Assembly: GCA_016937175.1 (NCBI GenBank)
Contig: JAFGWL010000014.1
Location: 1 to 13,498, forward strand
Direction: 5' to 3'
DNA from: Candidatus Mcinerneyibacteriota bacterium
GTDB taxonomy: Bacteria; Macinerneyibacteriota; Macinerneyibacteria; Macinerneyibacteriales; DSCS01
DNA length: 13,498 nt
The position numbers and the translations under genes were made by a program. The notes under the pieces were generated by a model, which was not told the DNA's origin, did not search any database, and saw only the letters and a list, made by a program, of their open reading frames with translations. Positions 1-6,730 of the stretch are shown here, piece after piece; within the stretch, counting starts at the first letter, position 1; each line of letters opens with the position of its first letter.

Positions 1-359
1 CTTCGAAAGAGGAGGATTACCTGACTCCCTATGAAGACGGCGGGTTATTCGCGGAGCAGGAGACGCTTTTTATCTACACAGAAGACGGCAGCCGGGGACT
101 GAAGGGATATCCTACCGCCCTGCTGAGACAGTCTTCCCCTCAGTCTGCTGTCCATACGTGTGGGCCTCTCCCCCTGATGAAGGCCGCCGAACACATCTGC
201 CGTGAGAGGGGAATGGAGAGCTGGCACTCTCTCGAGGAGCGGATGGCCTGCGGAGCCGGGGCTTGTCTGGGTTGTGTAGTCCGGACCGTTTCGGGGAATC
301 AGCTGGTCTGCAAAGACGGGCCGGTTTTTTCCGGAGAGGAGCTCCCATGGCAGAAATGA
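1..359 (+). CDS. pyrK: Dihydroorotate dehydrogenase electron-transfer subunit PyrK, C-terminal part (5' end outside window)
   Basis: The frame is open from base 3 and gives the last 118 residues. PyrK carries FAD and a [2Fe-2S] cluster and passes electrons from PyrD (class 1B) to NAD+ in the fourth step of UMP synthesis. What is visible is the nucleotide-binding signature CGPLPLMKAAE, followed by the cluster motif C-x4-C-x2-C-x11-C (CGAGACLGC, then a final Cys before KDGPVF). This spacing and the trailing VCKDGPVF are diagnostic for PyrK within the ferredoxin-reductase-like family. The stop codon lies 13 bases inside pyrD, so the two subunits are translationally coupled. The N-terminal FAD-binding barrel is off the window. 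Confidence 0.95.
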   Translation, partial: SKEEDYLTPYEDGGLFAEQETLFIYTEDGSRGLKGYPTALLRQSSPQSAVHTCGPLPLMKAAEHICRERGMESWHSLEERMACGAGACLGCVVRTVSGNQLVCKDGPVFSGEELPWQK

Positions 360-1270
360 CCCTGAAGATAGGAGGACACGCCTTTAAGAATCCTGTCTTT
401 ACCGCATCCGGGACCTTCGGTTACGGAGACGAGTATGAGGATATCTTCGACCCGGCGCTTTTAGGAGCGGTCTGCAGCAAAGGGCTTACCCGTTTTCCCC
501 GGGAAGGGAATGCGCCGCCCCGTCTCATGGAGACCCCGGCGGGGCTGCTCAACAGCGTCGGGCTTCAGAATATGGGCATAGAGCCCTTTATCTGTGAAAA
601 GGTTCCGCAACTTATAGAAAAAGGGATCAGCGTCATCGCCAATATCGCCGGCCACAGCACAGAGGAATTCGCCGAGATGGCCTCTCTCTGCAATGAATCT
701 CCCGGGATCCTGGCTGTGGAGCTTAATGTCTCCTGCCCCAATGTTAAAGAAGGGGGGATGGCCTTCGGGATCCGCCGCCAGTCGGTTTCAGAGATCACAG
801 GTGCATGCCGCAAGGCCCTTCAGAAGCCGCTCATCGTGAAACTCTCTCCCAATGTCACCGACATTACCGAAATGGCAGAGGCGGCCCTGGAGAGCGGGGC
901 TGACGCTCTCACCGTGGCCAATACACTCCTGGGGATGGCCATCGACGTGGAGAAGAGAGCTCCGGCCATCCATAATGTCTTTGCCGGGCTTTCGGGCCCT
1001 GCCGTAAAGCCTGTGGCACTGCGGATGGTCTACCAGGTAAAAAAAGCTTTCCCCCATGCTGTGATCCTTGCTTCCGGCGGGATCGTCTCGACCCGCGATG
1101 CCCTTGAGTTTTTCATGGCGGGAGCGTCGGGGATCCAGATAGGGACAGGGCTTTTCCGGACTCCTGACCTGCCTCTCCGAATCATCCGGGGGCTGGAGGA
1201 GTTTTGTGACGAGAACGGGATGAGAACGGTTTCCGGGCTCACCGGATTAGCGATAAAGGAGATGTCATGA
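347..1270 (+). CDS. pyrD: Dihydroorotate dehydrogenase, class 1B catalytic subunit
   Basis: This 307-residue TIM barrel binds FMN and oxidises dihydroorotate to orotate, using PyrK as electron partner. The ATG at 347 is chosen because GGAGAGGA at 333-340 sits six bases upstream. A longer reading from 263 is open but would run far into pyrK and has no matching family N-terminus. The segment NVSCPNVKEGG places the catalytic base at Cys130, which is the class 1B choice (class 2 enzymes use Ser). GLQNMG (73-78) and the late phosphate-binding segments ASGGI and GIQIGTG are also present. Length is normal for the family. It overlaps pyrK by 13 bases and pyrF by ATGA. Confidence 0.97.
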   Translation: MAEMTLKIGGHAFKNPVFTASGTFGYGDEYEDIFDPALLGAVCSKGLTRFPREGNAPPRLMETPAGLLNSVGLQNMGIEPFICEKVPQLIEKGISVIANIAGHSTEEFAEMASLCNESPGILAVELNVSCPNVKEGGMAFGIRRQSVSEITGACRKALQKPLIVKLSPNVTDITEMAEAALESGADALTVANTLLGMAIDVEKRAPAIHNVFAGLSGPAVKPVALRMVYQVKKAFPHAVILASGGIVSTRDALEFFMAGASGIQIGTGLFRTPDLPLRIIRGLEEFCDENGMRTVSGLTGLAIKEMS

Positions 1271-2073
1271 ATTTTCTTGAAAAGTATAACCGGGCGGTCC
1301 GGGAAAATAACTCCCTTCTCTGTGTGGGGCTGGACAGCGACCTGTCCCGCCTTCCCGAATGCCTGAAAAAAGAGAAAAACCCCATCCTGACCTTTAACAG
1401 GGAGATCATCGAAGCTACCAAAGACTTGGTCTGCGCCTACAAACCCAACGCCGCCTTCTATGAGTCGGCGGGAAAAGCGGGTTTTGAAGCATGGGAAGCC
1501 CTTTCTGGCATGGTTGGCCCGATCCCCCTCATCGCCGATGTGAAGCGGGGGGATATCGGCAATACAGCGTCCCACTACGCCCGGGCCCTTTTTGAAGCCA
1601 ACTCTTTTGACGCGGCGACCATCAACCCTCTCATGGGACAGGATACCATCGAGCCTTTTCTGGCCTTTGAAGGGGTTTACCTCTTCCTTTTGGGGCTGAC
1701 CTCCAACGATTCGGCCCGCGATTTTGAATATACGGGGGGGCTTTACAAAAAAATCGCTCGTAAGACAGTGTGTTGGAATGAAAAGTTCGGCCACCGTCTG
1801 GGGCTGGTCGTCGGAGCCACAAAACCGGGAGAGTTGAAGAGGATAAGAAAGATCGCTTCAAAAGAAGTCTTTCTGATCCCCGGTATAGGGACTCAGGGGG
1901 GGGATCTGAGAAGAACCATTGCAGCCGGATACAGCGGAAAAGAGGGGAATATGGTCATCAATGTCTCCCGGAGTATTCTTTTTGCCGGGAAAGGGTCCGA
2001 TTTTGCCGAAAAAGCGCGGCGTGAAGCCATGCAGTACAGAGATATGATCAACAAAGCAAGGGAGGAAATATGA
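1267..2073 (+). CDS. pyrF: Orotidine 5'-phosphate decarboxylase, long (type 2) subfamily
   Basis: The product is 268 residues and catalyses decarboxylation of OMP to UMP, the last step of the pathway. The catalytic tetrad is readable: Lys59 in AYKPN, then Asp91, Lys93 and Asp96 in ADVKRGDIGNT. Length and the Cys-Val-Gly-Leu-Asp opening match the longer subfamily seen in Myxococcus and mycobacteria rather than the roughly 230-residue E. coli type. The late PGIGTQGGD motif is the phosphate-binding loop. The start overlaps the pyrD stop as ATGA, and its own stop overlaps the next gene in the same way, so the unit is tightly coupled. Confidence 0.96.
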   Translation: MNFLEKYNRAVRENNSLLCVGLDSDLSRLPECLKKEKNPILTFNREIIEATKDLVCAYKPNAAFYESAGKAGFEAWEALSGMVGPIPLIADVKRGDIGNTASHYARALFEANSFDAATINPLMGQDTIEPFLAFEGVYLFLLGLTSNDSARDFEYTGGLYKKIARKTVCWNEKFGHRLGLVVGATKPGELKRIRKIASKEVFLIPGIGTQGGDLRRTIAAGYSGKEGNMVINVSRSILFAGKGSDFAEKARREAMQYRDMINKAREEI

Positions 2074-2795
2074 AGAAATGCAGATTTTGCGCAACGATGA
2101 TGCAGGACAGTGAGACGATCTGTCCCTCCTGCGGAAAGAGCCAGGAAGAGCCTGCCGCCACTGAAGGGCTGAACAGCTTTGACGACCCCACACTCTCCTG
2201 GGGAGAAAGGATCGTGGGGACCATCCGGGAGGTCATGACTGCCCCCAACACCTTCTTTTCCACCCTTAAGGAATCCGGAGAGATCAAGGGTCCCTTTATC
2301 TATTATATGTTCATGACCTTAATCAGTACCATCGCCTATCTCTTCTGGCAGACGGCCCTCTCCAGTTCCATATCCTCCCTTATCCCCTCCATGGGCCCCC
2401 TGGGAGGGGCAGAACAGAGTCCCTTCACCCCGGCCATGTTTCCTCTTCTCCTCTTTTTTACCCTTGCCCTGGGGGCTGTCAGCCCCTTTATCACAGCAGG
2501 GCTCTACCATCTGGTCCTTCTCCTCTTTGGGGAGGGAGGGAAGGGTTATGTTACCACGCTCCGGGTCATCCTCTTCTCCTCGACGGCAGGAATCCTCTAT
2601 GTGATCCCCTTCGCCGGCTCTCTTCTCGCTGGTGTCTGGTCTCTTGCCCTGCAGGCCATGGGCCTTTCCCGGCGCCACGATATTTCCATCGGGAAGGCCC
2701 TGCTGGTCATCTTCGGGACCTTTTTCTTCATTGTCGTCCTTGTCGTCCTTTTTGTCGTCTTTATCCTCGTCGCCGCCGGGGCTCCTGTCCGCTAG
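2070..2795 (+). CDS. Zinc-ribbon plus YIP1-domain membrane protein
   Basis: This 241-residue protein is of unknown molecular role. A short N-terminal zinc ribbon (Cys4, Cys7, Cys18, Cys21) is followed by a soluble linker. A multi-pass membrane part follows, with hydrophobic segments near 76-97, 122-146, 146-153, 163-195 and 209-236. The region TLRVILFSSTAGIL, then IPFAGSLLAGVW, then GKALLVI matches the YIP1 family, whose bacterial members are poorly characterised integral membrane proteins. The start overlaps the pyrF stop as ATGA, so it is co-translated with the pyrimidine genes although nothing in the protein suggests pyrimidine chemistry. The family assignment is fairly sure; the function is not known. 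Confidence 0.85.
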   Translation: MKKCRFCATMMQDSETICPSCGKSQEEPAATEGLNSFDDPTLSWGERIVGTIREVMTAPNTFFSTLKESGEIKGPFIYYMFMTLISTIAYLFWQTALSSSISSLIPSMGPLGGAEQSPFTPAMFPLLLFFTLALGAVSPFITAGLYHLVLLLFGEGGKGYVTTLRVILFSSTAGILYVIPFAGSLLAGVWSLALQAMGLSRRHDISIGKALLVIFGTFFFIVVLVVLFVVFILVAAGAPVR

Positions 2796-2804
2796 GGGCC
2801 CCGG
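2776..2804 (+). terminator. GC-rich hairpin over the stop of the YIP1 gene, possible operon end
   Basis: CCGGGGCTCC at 2776-2785 pairs with GGGGCCCCGG at 2795-2804 over a nine-base loop. This gives ten pairs, including one G-U. The stem contains the end of the YIP1 gene and its stop codon. No U-tract follows, so it is not a classic intrinsic terminator. It may mark the 3' end by RNA stability or aid another termination mode. A new promoter starts about 30 bases further on. Confidence 0.4.
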
Positions 2805-2835
2805 GGAGGGGAGATCCAAATATTCAAGTTTAGTG

Positions 2836-2863
2836 TTGAAATATATAAAAGTGTCCTTATAAT
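2836..2863 (+). promoter_or_regulatory. Sigma-70-type promoter of perR
   Basis: TTGAAA at 2836-2841 and TATAAT at 2858-2863 are separated by 16 bases, so the -10 is exact and the -35 is close to consensus. The local sequence is much more AT-rich than its surroundings. Transcription would begin near 2870, with GAGGAG at 2874-2879 as the ribosome-binding site, leaving a very short leader. Confidence 0.75.
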
Positions 2864-2868
2864 AAGGA
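2854..2868. promoter_or_regulatory. 7-1-7 palindrome on the perR -10 element, probable PerR operator
   Basis: TCCTTAT-A-ATAAGGA is a perfect 15-base inverted repeat with one central base. Fur-family repressors, including Bacillus PerR, bind 7-1-7 sites of this shape. It contains the whole TATAAT box, so a bound dimer would block polymerase. PerR autorepression is the simplest reading. The outer half-site bases differ from the Bacillus TTATAAT half-site. Confidence 0.7.
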
Positions 2869-2886
2869 AACTCGAGGAGTTGACTT

Positions 2887-3288
2887 ATGTTGGATATTAA
2901 AAAAAAGTTTTTAGAGCACGGGATCACTCCCTCCATGCAGCGCCTGCTGATCTATCAGTATATACTCCGGGAGCGCAATCACCCCAGTGTGGATATGATC
3001 TATTCGGCGTTGAAGAAAAAAGCTCCCACACTTTCCAGAACGACAGTCTACAATAATGTCACCCTCTTTGTGGAGAAGGGGCTCCTGTTTCCCATGCTTA
3101 CCGAGACAGCCGAGACCCGTTATGATCTCACAGAACATCCTCATTCTCACTTCATTTGTTCCCAGTGCGGGATGATTTATGATATCCCATCTGTCTCCTG
3201 CGGCCCCGGGCAAATCCCTGAAGGGTTTGTCACTGCTAAGACACAGGTCTATATCCAGGGGACCTGTAAAAATTGCCGGTCAAAATAA
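2887..3288 (+). CDS. perR: Peroxide-responsive Fur-family repressor PerR
   Basis: This 133-residue repressor has an N-terminal winged helix containing SRTTVYNNV and a C-terminal metal-binding and dimer domain. The regulatory-site ligands His32, Asp80, His86, His88 and Asp99 match Bacillus subtilis PerR His37, Asp85, His91, His93 and Asp104 at a constant offset of five. Asp rather than Glu at the last position is typical of PerR rather than Fur. The structural zinc site is Cys91/Cys94 with Cys127/Cys130. In the known family, peroxide oxidises a His ligand of the Fe form and releases DNA. GAGGAG lies seven bases before the ATG. It sits directly upstream of the defence operon it presumably controls, and its own promoter carries a fitting operator. 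Confidence 0.92.
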   Translation: MLDIKKKFLEHGITPSMQRLLIYQYILRERNHPSVDMIYSALKKKAPTLSRTTVYNNVTLFVEKGLLFPMLTETAETRYDLTEHPHSHFICSQCGMIYDIPSVSCGPGQIPEGFVTAKTQVYIQGTCKNCRSK

Positions 3289-3300
3289 AAAAGTTCATAT

Positions 3301-3329
3301 TTGACATATCAGAGCTGCCATGGTAAACT
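3301..3329 (+). promoter_or_regulatory. Promoter of the flavodiiron/rubredoxin/SOR/rubrerythrin operon
   Basis: TTGACA at 3301-3306 is an exact -35. TAAACT at 3324-3329 is a 4/6 -10 at the ideal 17-base spacing. It begins 13 bases after the perR stop, with no terminator between, so the operon can be read both from here and by read-through from perR. The predicted start point near 3336 leaves a leader of about 34 bases. Confidence 0.65.
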
Positions 3330-3342
3330 GTAATAGTTACAA
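3328..3342. promoter_or_regulatory. Per-box-like operator downstream of the operon -10
   Basis: CTGTAAT-A-GTTACAA is an imperfect 7-1-7 inverted repeat, with five of seven pairs symmetric. It agrees with the Bacillus Per box TTATAATnATTATAA at 10 of 14 scored bases by hand count. It overlaps the last bases of the -10 and the predicted transcription start, a normal repressor position. The neighbouring perR gene makes PerR the likely ligand; this is inference. Confidence 0.55.
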
Positions 3343-3369
3343 TGATGATAATAATACAAAAGGAGGAGC

Positions 3370-4530
3370 ATGGAGCCTGTCAGACTAAAGGAAGGGGTTT
3401 ACTGGGTCGGTGGCATCGACTGGAAACTCAGAAATTTCCATGGTTATTCCACAGGCCGGGGATCCACTTACAATGCTTACCTGATCATTGACGAGAAGAT
3501 CACTCTCATCGATACCGTCAAGGAGTACCTTTTTGACGAGATGATGGAGAGGATCAGCAAGGTCGTCGACCCGTCTAAAATCGACATTATCATATCCAAC
3601 CATGTGGAGATGGACCATTCAGGAAGCTTACCCAGGATCATGCAGGTCTGTCCTTCTGCCCGGATCTACGCTTCTCCCAACGGCGTCAGGGGGCTCAAAG
3701 CTCATTACCGTAAGGCCTGGGACTTTGTCGAAGTAAAAGGGGGAGATACCCTCTCGCTGGGGAAACGCTCTCTTCAGTTCCTTCTGACTCCCATGGTCCA
3801 CTGGCCGGATAACATGGTCTCTTTCTGCCCTGAAGAGAAGATCCTCTTCTCCAACGACTCCTTCGGCCAGCATATCGCTTCGTCGGAGCGCTTTGACGAT
3901 GAATATCCTGCGGATATCATTTGGGAAGAAGCGGCCAAGTATTATGCCAACATCGTCTGGCCCTACAGCGCCCAGGTGAGAAAAGAGCTGGAAGCAGCCT
4001 CCGGGCTTGATTTTGAGATGATCGCCCCGAGCCACGGCCTTGTCATACGGTCCCTGGCCGGCCAGATCGTCGGACTTTATCAGAAGTGGGCGAATTTGGA
4101 GACGATAAAAAAAGCAGTGGTCGTCTATGATACCATGTGGAAGTCAACGGAGAAGATGGCCTTATCCATCGCTTCAGCCTTTGAAGCCAAAGGGTATAAG
4201 GTCCGCCTCATGAGCCTGCAGGAGAATCATATCTCCGATATCATGACAGAGCTTTTGGATGCCCGGACTCTCTGTGTGGGGTCGCCCACACTCAACAACA
4301 ATATGCTCCCCACTGTAGCGGCCTTTCTGACCTATTTGAAAGGCCTCTCTTGCGGGGGAAGAGAAGCCCTGGCTTTCGGTTCTTACGGATGGGGCGGACA
4401 GAGCGTGGCTCTTGTGGAAAAGGAGCTGGAAGCAGCAGGTTTTAACCTGATGGAGGGATTCAGGGTGAATTATGTCCCTGATGAAGCCCAGTTGAACCAT
4501 ATCAAAGAGGATTTGGAAAAACGGATCTAA
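3370..4530 (+). CDS. fprA: Flavodiiron protein (rubredoxin:oxygen oxidoreductase)
   Basis: This 386-residue cytoplasmic enzyme reduces O2 to water (some members reduce NO) with electrons from rubredoxin. The N-terminal metallo-beta-lactamase-like domain carries the diiron ligands His78, Glu80, Asp82 and His83 in NHVEMDHSG, His144 in VHWPDN, the bridging Asp163 and His222 in PSHG. From about residue 249 a flavodoxin domain follows, with the FMN phosphate loop at [14 protein letters not shown] and the later motifs VGSPTLNNN and GSYGWGG. No C-terminal rubredoxin or reductase fusion is present, and the separate rubredoxin gene follows after 17 bases. AGGAGG lies just before the ATG. It is the first gene of the PerR-linked operon. 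Confidence 0.95.
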   Translation: MEPVRLKEGVYWVGGIDWKLRNFHGYSTGRGSTYNAYLIIDEKITLIDTVKEYLFDEMMERISKVVDPSKIDIIISNHVEMDHSGSLPRIMQVCPSARIYASPNGVRGLKAHYRKAWDFVEVKGGDTLSLGKRSLQFLLTPMVHWPDNMVSFCPEEKILFSNDSFGQHIASSERFDDEYPADIIWEEAAKYYANIVWPYSAQVRKELEAASGLDFEMIAPSHGLVIRSLAGQIVGLYQKWANLETIKKAVVVYDTMWKSTEKMALSIASAFEAKGYKVRLMSLQENHISDIMTELLDARTLCVGSPTLNNNMLPTVAAFLTYLKGLSCGGREALAFGSYGWGGQSVALVEKELEAAGFNLMEGFRVNYVPDEAQLNHIKEDLEKRI

Positions 4531-4547
4531 CGAAAAGGAGGTGTCGA

Positions 4548-4712
4548 GTGAAGAAGTACAGATGTACTATCTGCGGTTATATCTATGACCCGGCCCAGGG
4601 AGACCCGGACGGAGGGATCGAGCCCGGGACAGCCTTTGATGCGATTCCCGAGGATTGGGTATGCCCCGTTTGCGGAGTCAGTAAGGATATGTTTGAAGAG
4701 GTCGAAGAGTAA
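4548..4712 (+). CDS. rd: Rubredoxin, GTG start
   Basis: This 54-residue electron carrier has one iron held by four Cys: Cys6 and Cys9 (CTICGY) and Cys39 and Cys42 (CPVCGV). The conserved Tyr/Asp/Gly/Pro loop ([14 protein letters not shown]) and the EDWVCP segment are standard rubredoxin. The start is GTG at 4548, with AAAAGGAGGTG ending five bases upstream. An ATG-only gene search would miss the gene. It follows the flavodiiron gene by 17 bases and is the obvious electron donor for that enzyme. It may also serve superoxide reductase and rubrerythrin encoded downstream. Confidence 0.96.
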   Translation: MKKYRCTICGYIYDPAQGDPDGGIEPGTAFDAIPEDWVCPVCGVSKDMFEEVEE

Positions 4713-4716
4713 ACCG

Positions 4717-4734
4717 GCGGGGGGAGGCCCCCGC
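4717..4734 (+). other. Seven-pair GC hairpin between rubredoxin and the erythrin gene
   Basis: GCGGGGG at 4717-4723 pairs with CCCCCGC at 4728-4734 over the loop GAGG. It starts five bases after the rubredoxin stop. The T-rich stretch 4739-4745 follows after a gap, so it could be a partial terminator or an RNA-processing or stability element. The only Shine-Dalgarno-like string ahead of the next gene (GGAGG, 4723-4727) lies in its loop. Confidence 0.5.
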
Positions 4735-4745
4735 ACCCTTATTTT

Positions 4746-5189
4746 ATGAAAATACCCGAAGTGAAAAACAGTGAAGAATTAGTGAGTCTGGCTTGTCTTA
4801 TCGAAGAGAGCGGACGTGAGATGTATCAAGCCCTGGCCGGAAAAACATCGGATAAAAGCCTTTCAGCCCTCTTTCTTTCTCTGGCTGAGGAGGAGGAGAA
4901 ACACAGGGAGATGTTTCTCTCTTTGAAGAGCCGTAAGGCGGAAGGGACTGATACGTCCCTTGAGGAAGGGCCGGACCTTTTCGATACCGGCCGGCTCCTT
5001 ACTGAGATCAGCCATATAGGGACAGCCGAGGATCTTCTCGGTTTCGCCATCCGGCGTGAGCTGGATACCATCCTCTTCTACAAAAGGATGGCCCACACGG
5101 GATTCGGCGACACGGCACTGCTTGAGAAAATGATCAAGATGGAAGAGACTCACTTTTACAGATTACATGAAGTCAAGGAAAAGCTTTAA
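4746..5189 (+). CDS. Small diiron ferritin-like protein (erythrin type, no rubredoxin domain)
   Basis: This is a 147-residue four-helix-bundle protein. A full diiron ligand set can be placed: Glu20 or Glu21 on helix 1, Glu50-x2-His53 in EEEEKHREMF, Glu105 in RRELDTILFY and Glu133-x2-His136 in EETHFYRL. This pattern belongs to the rubrerythrin-type diiron family. A rubredoxin domain is absent, so electrons must come from a partner such as the rubredoxin just upstream, if it is a peroxidase at all. Alternatively it binds or oxidises iron. The linker at 62-85 is acidic and Ser/Thr-rich. The ATG at 4746 lacks a normal ribosome-binding site, and a GC hairpin precedes it. The fold is fairly sure; the activity is inferred. 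Confidence 0.85.
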   Translation: MKIPEVKNSEELVSLACLIEESGREMYQALAGKTSDKSLSALFLSLAEEEEKHREMFLSLKSRKAEGTDTSLEEGPDLFDTGRLLTEISHIGTAEDLLGFAIRRELDTILFYKRMAHTGFGDTALLEKMIKMEETHFYRLHEVKEKL

Positions 5190-5204
5190 CCAAAGGAGGT
5201 CAGA

Positions 5205-5585
5205 ATGGCAAAGAAAAGCGAGATCTACAAATGCGAAATCTGCGGGAACATCGTGGAGGTTCTTCACGGCGGAGCCGGAGAACTTGTCTGCTGCGGGCAG
5301 CCCATGACCCGGATGGAAGAACAGACAGCTGACTCTTCTACAGAAAAACATGTCCCTGTCATCGAAAAGATGGGAAACGGAAAAGTCAAAGTCACCGTGG
5401 GCAGTATCCCTCATCCCATGGAGGAGAAACACTTCATCGAATGGATCGAACTGCGTTCCGGTGAGAAGAGCTGCCGCGCCTACCTCGCACCGGGACAGAA
5501 GCCCGAAGCGGTCTTCGAAATGGACGGCGATGAGTTCACAGCCAGGGAATATTGCAACATCCATAAGCTCTGGGCTACAGAATAG
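5205..5585 (+). CDS. dfx: Desulfoferrodoxin (superoxide reductase, two-iron type)
   Basis: This 126-residue protein reduces superoxide to hydrogen peroxide without making O2. The N-terminal desulforedoxin domain holds Center I with Cys10, Cys13, Cys29 and Cys30 (CEIC and VCCGQP). The catalytic Center II is His49 (preceded by Glu47-Lys48), His70, His76, Cys117 and His120, in the order of the Desulfovibrio enzyme with one residue inserted. AAAGGAGG lies before the ATG, 15 bases after the preceding gene. The peroxide product would be handled by rubrerythrin, two genes downstream. This is the 2Fe class rather than neelaredoxin, because the Center I Cys residues are intact. Confidence 0.96.
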   Translation: MAKKSEIYKCEICGNIVEVLHGGAGELVCCGQPMTRMEEQTADSSTEKHVPVIEKMGNGKVKVTVGSIPHPMEEKHFIEWIELRSGEKSCRAYLAPGQKPEAVFEMDGDEFTAREYCNIHKLWATE

Positions 5586-5593
5586 GAGGGATG

Positions 5594-6079
5594 ATGAAGA
5601 AAAAGATCGAAGACGCTTTGAACGAACAGATCAATAAAGAGTTCTTCTCTGCATACCTCTATCTCTCCATGAGTGCTTACCTGGAAGGGGAGTCCCTTCC
5701 CGGAGCGGCTCGCTGGATGGAGATCCAGGCCAAAGAGGAAGCTGAGCATGCCATGAAGATTTATACCCATATCCATGAGAGGGGCGGGCGGGTCTATCTT
5801 AAATCCCTGGATGGGCCGGAACAGACGTGGAAATCCCCGTTGTCGGCCTTTGAAGATGCCCTGAAACACGAGATCTTCATCACAGAATCCATCCATAACC
5901 TGGTCACTCTGGCCACGGAAGAGAAGGATTATGCCACCCTCAATATGCTGCAATGGTTTGTCTCAGAGCAGGTGGAGGAGGAAGCCAATGCCCGGGAAAA
6001 TGTGGAGATGTTCAAACGCGTGGAAGACCATCCCCAGGGGCTTTTCATGGTAGACCGGGCTCTGGCTCAGCGAGAATAA
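5594..6079 (+). CDS. ftnA: Non-heme bacterial ferritin
   Basis: This 161-residue subunit belongs to the 24-mer iron-storage cage. The ferroxidase residues are Glu16, Glu49, His52, Glu93, Gln126 and Glu129, one position off E. coli FtnA (17, 50, 53, 94, 127, 130). The opening [13 protein letters not shown] and the AEHAMK segment are typical of ferritin. No Met ligand for heme in the bacterioferritin manner was noted. Two ATGs occur in tandem at 5591 and 5594. AGGAGG at 5584-5589 is only one base from the first, so 5594 is favoured; the difference is one residue. It lies eight bases after dfx and limits free iron in the same stress response. Confidence 0.94.
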   Translation: MKKKIEDALNEQINKEFFSAYLYLSMSAYLEGESLPGAARWMEIQAKEEAEHAMKIYTHIHERGGRVYLKSLDGPEQTWKSPLSAFEDALKHEIFITESIHNLVTLATEEKDYATLNMLQWFVSEQVEEEANARENVEMFKRVEDHPQGLFMVDRALAQRE

Positions 6080-6113
6080 GAGATCCCGTCAAGACAAACA
6101 TAAAGGAGGAACA

Positions 6114-6692
6114 ATGGGAAAAAACATTAAAGGGACAAAGACTGAGCAGAATCTTTTAGCATCCTTCGCCGGAGAATCTCAGGCGCGGAGCCGCTACACC
6201 ATGTTTGCCAAGATAGCCAAAAAAGAGGGCTACGAACAGATCGCAGCCATCTTCACCGAGACGGCGGAGAACGAGCTGGAACATGCCAAACGCTTCTTCC
6301 GTTTTCTGGAAGGCGGAATGGCTGAGATCACAGCCACCTTTCCTGCCGGCATCGAAGGGACCACCATGGAAAACCTCAAGGCTGCCGCCGCCGGCGAAAA
6401 CGAGGAACATACCGAGCTCTACCCTGAAGCGGCCATAACCGCCGAAGAAGAGGGATTCCCCGAGGTGGCCGCTCTCTTCAGAAATGTGGCAAAAGTGGAA
6501 AAACATCATGAAGAGCGATATCTGGCTCTTCTTGCACAGCTTAAAGAGGGAACTTTCTTTAAGAAAAAGGAAAAAGTCCAGTGGAAATGCAGGAATTGCG
6601 GCTACATCCATGAAGGGACGGAACCCCCTGAGAAGTGCCCGGCCTGTATCCATCCCAGAGCCTACTTCGAGATTCTCTGCGAGAAGTTCTGA
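6114..6692 (+). CDS. rbr: Rubrerythrin
   Basis: This 192-residue NADH-linked peroxidase of anaerobes reduces H2O2 to water at a diiron site. The N-terminal ferritin-like domain carries Glu21 in [10 protein letters not shown], Glu54-x2-His57, Glu95/Glu98 in [15 protein letters not shown] and Glu129-x2-His132. The C-terminal rubredoxin domain has Cys159, Cys162 (CRNCGY) and Cys175, Cys178 (CPAC), which relays electrons to the diiron site. AAAGGAGG precedes the ATG. It is the last gene of the operon, 34 bases after ferritin, and is followed by a strong terminator. It removes the peroxide that desulfoferrodoxin makes. Confidence 0.97.
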   Translation: MGKNIKGTKTEQNLLASFAGESQARSRYTMFAKIAKKEGYEQIAAIFTETAENELEHAKRFFRFLEGGMAEITATFPAGIEGTTMENLKAAAAGENEEHTELYPEAAITAEEEGFPEVAALFRNVAKVEKHHEERYLALLAQLKEGTFFKKKEKVQWKCRNCGYIHEGTEPPEKCPACIHPRAYFEILCEKF

Positions 6693-6700
6693 GTTGTTCG

Positions 6701-6730
6701 AGCCCGGAAGACTCTTCCGGGCTTTTTTTT
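6701..6730 (+). terminator. Intrinsic terminator of the defence operon
   Basis: AGCCCGGAAG at 6701-6710 pairs perfectly with CTTCCGGGCT at 6714-6723 over the loop ACT. An unbroken run of T at 6723-6730 follows. It lies nine bases after the rbr stop. The T-run overlaps the end of the convergent minus-strand gene, whose stop codon is 6729-6731. Read leftward, the hairpin has no U-tract. Confidence 0.93.

Noticed and set aside
263-346. Longer pyrD reading starting at 263
   Set aside because: It would overlap pyrK through its cluster motif, and the added residues do not belong to the family. The ATG at 347 has a fitting ribosome-binding site.
1030-1794. 254-codon minus-strand open frame opposite pyrD and pyrF
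   Set aside because: The + strand genes carry intact catalytic motifs here; the antisense translation has no family features.
2730-2775. Repeated GTCGTCCTT-like units suggesting a tandem repeat
   Set aside because: They encode a Val/Leu/Phe-rich membrane segment, and the similarity follows from codon use in that segment.
2887-3288. Calling the regulator Fur or Zur instead of PerR
   Set aside because: Asp99 rather than Glu at the last regulatory ligand, the full set His32/Asp80/His86/His88/Asp99 and the peroxide-defence neighbourhood favour PerR.
3341-3357. GATAAT-like hexamer repeats resembling a Fur box ahead of the flavodiiron gene
   Set aside because: Only one hexamer is exact and the stretch lacks dyad symmetry. 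The 7-1-7 site at 3328-3342 is better placed and better matched.
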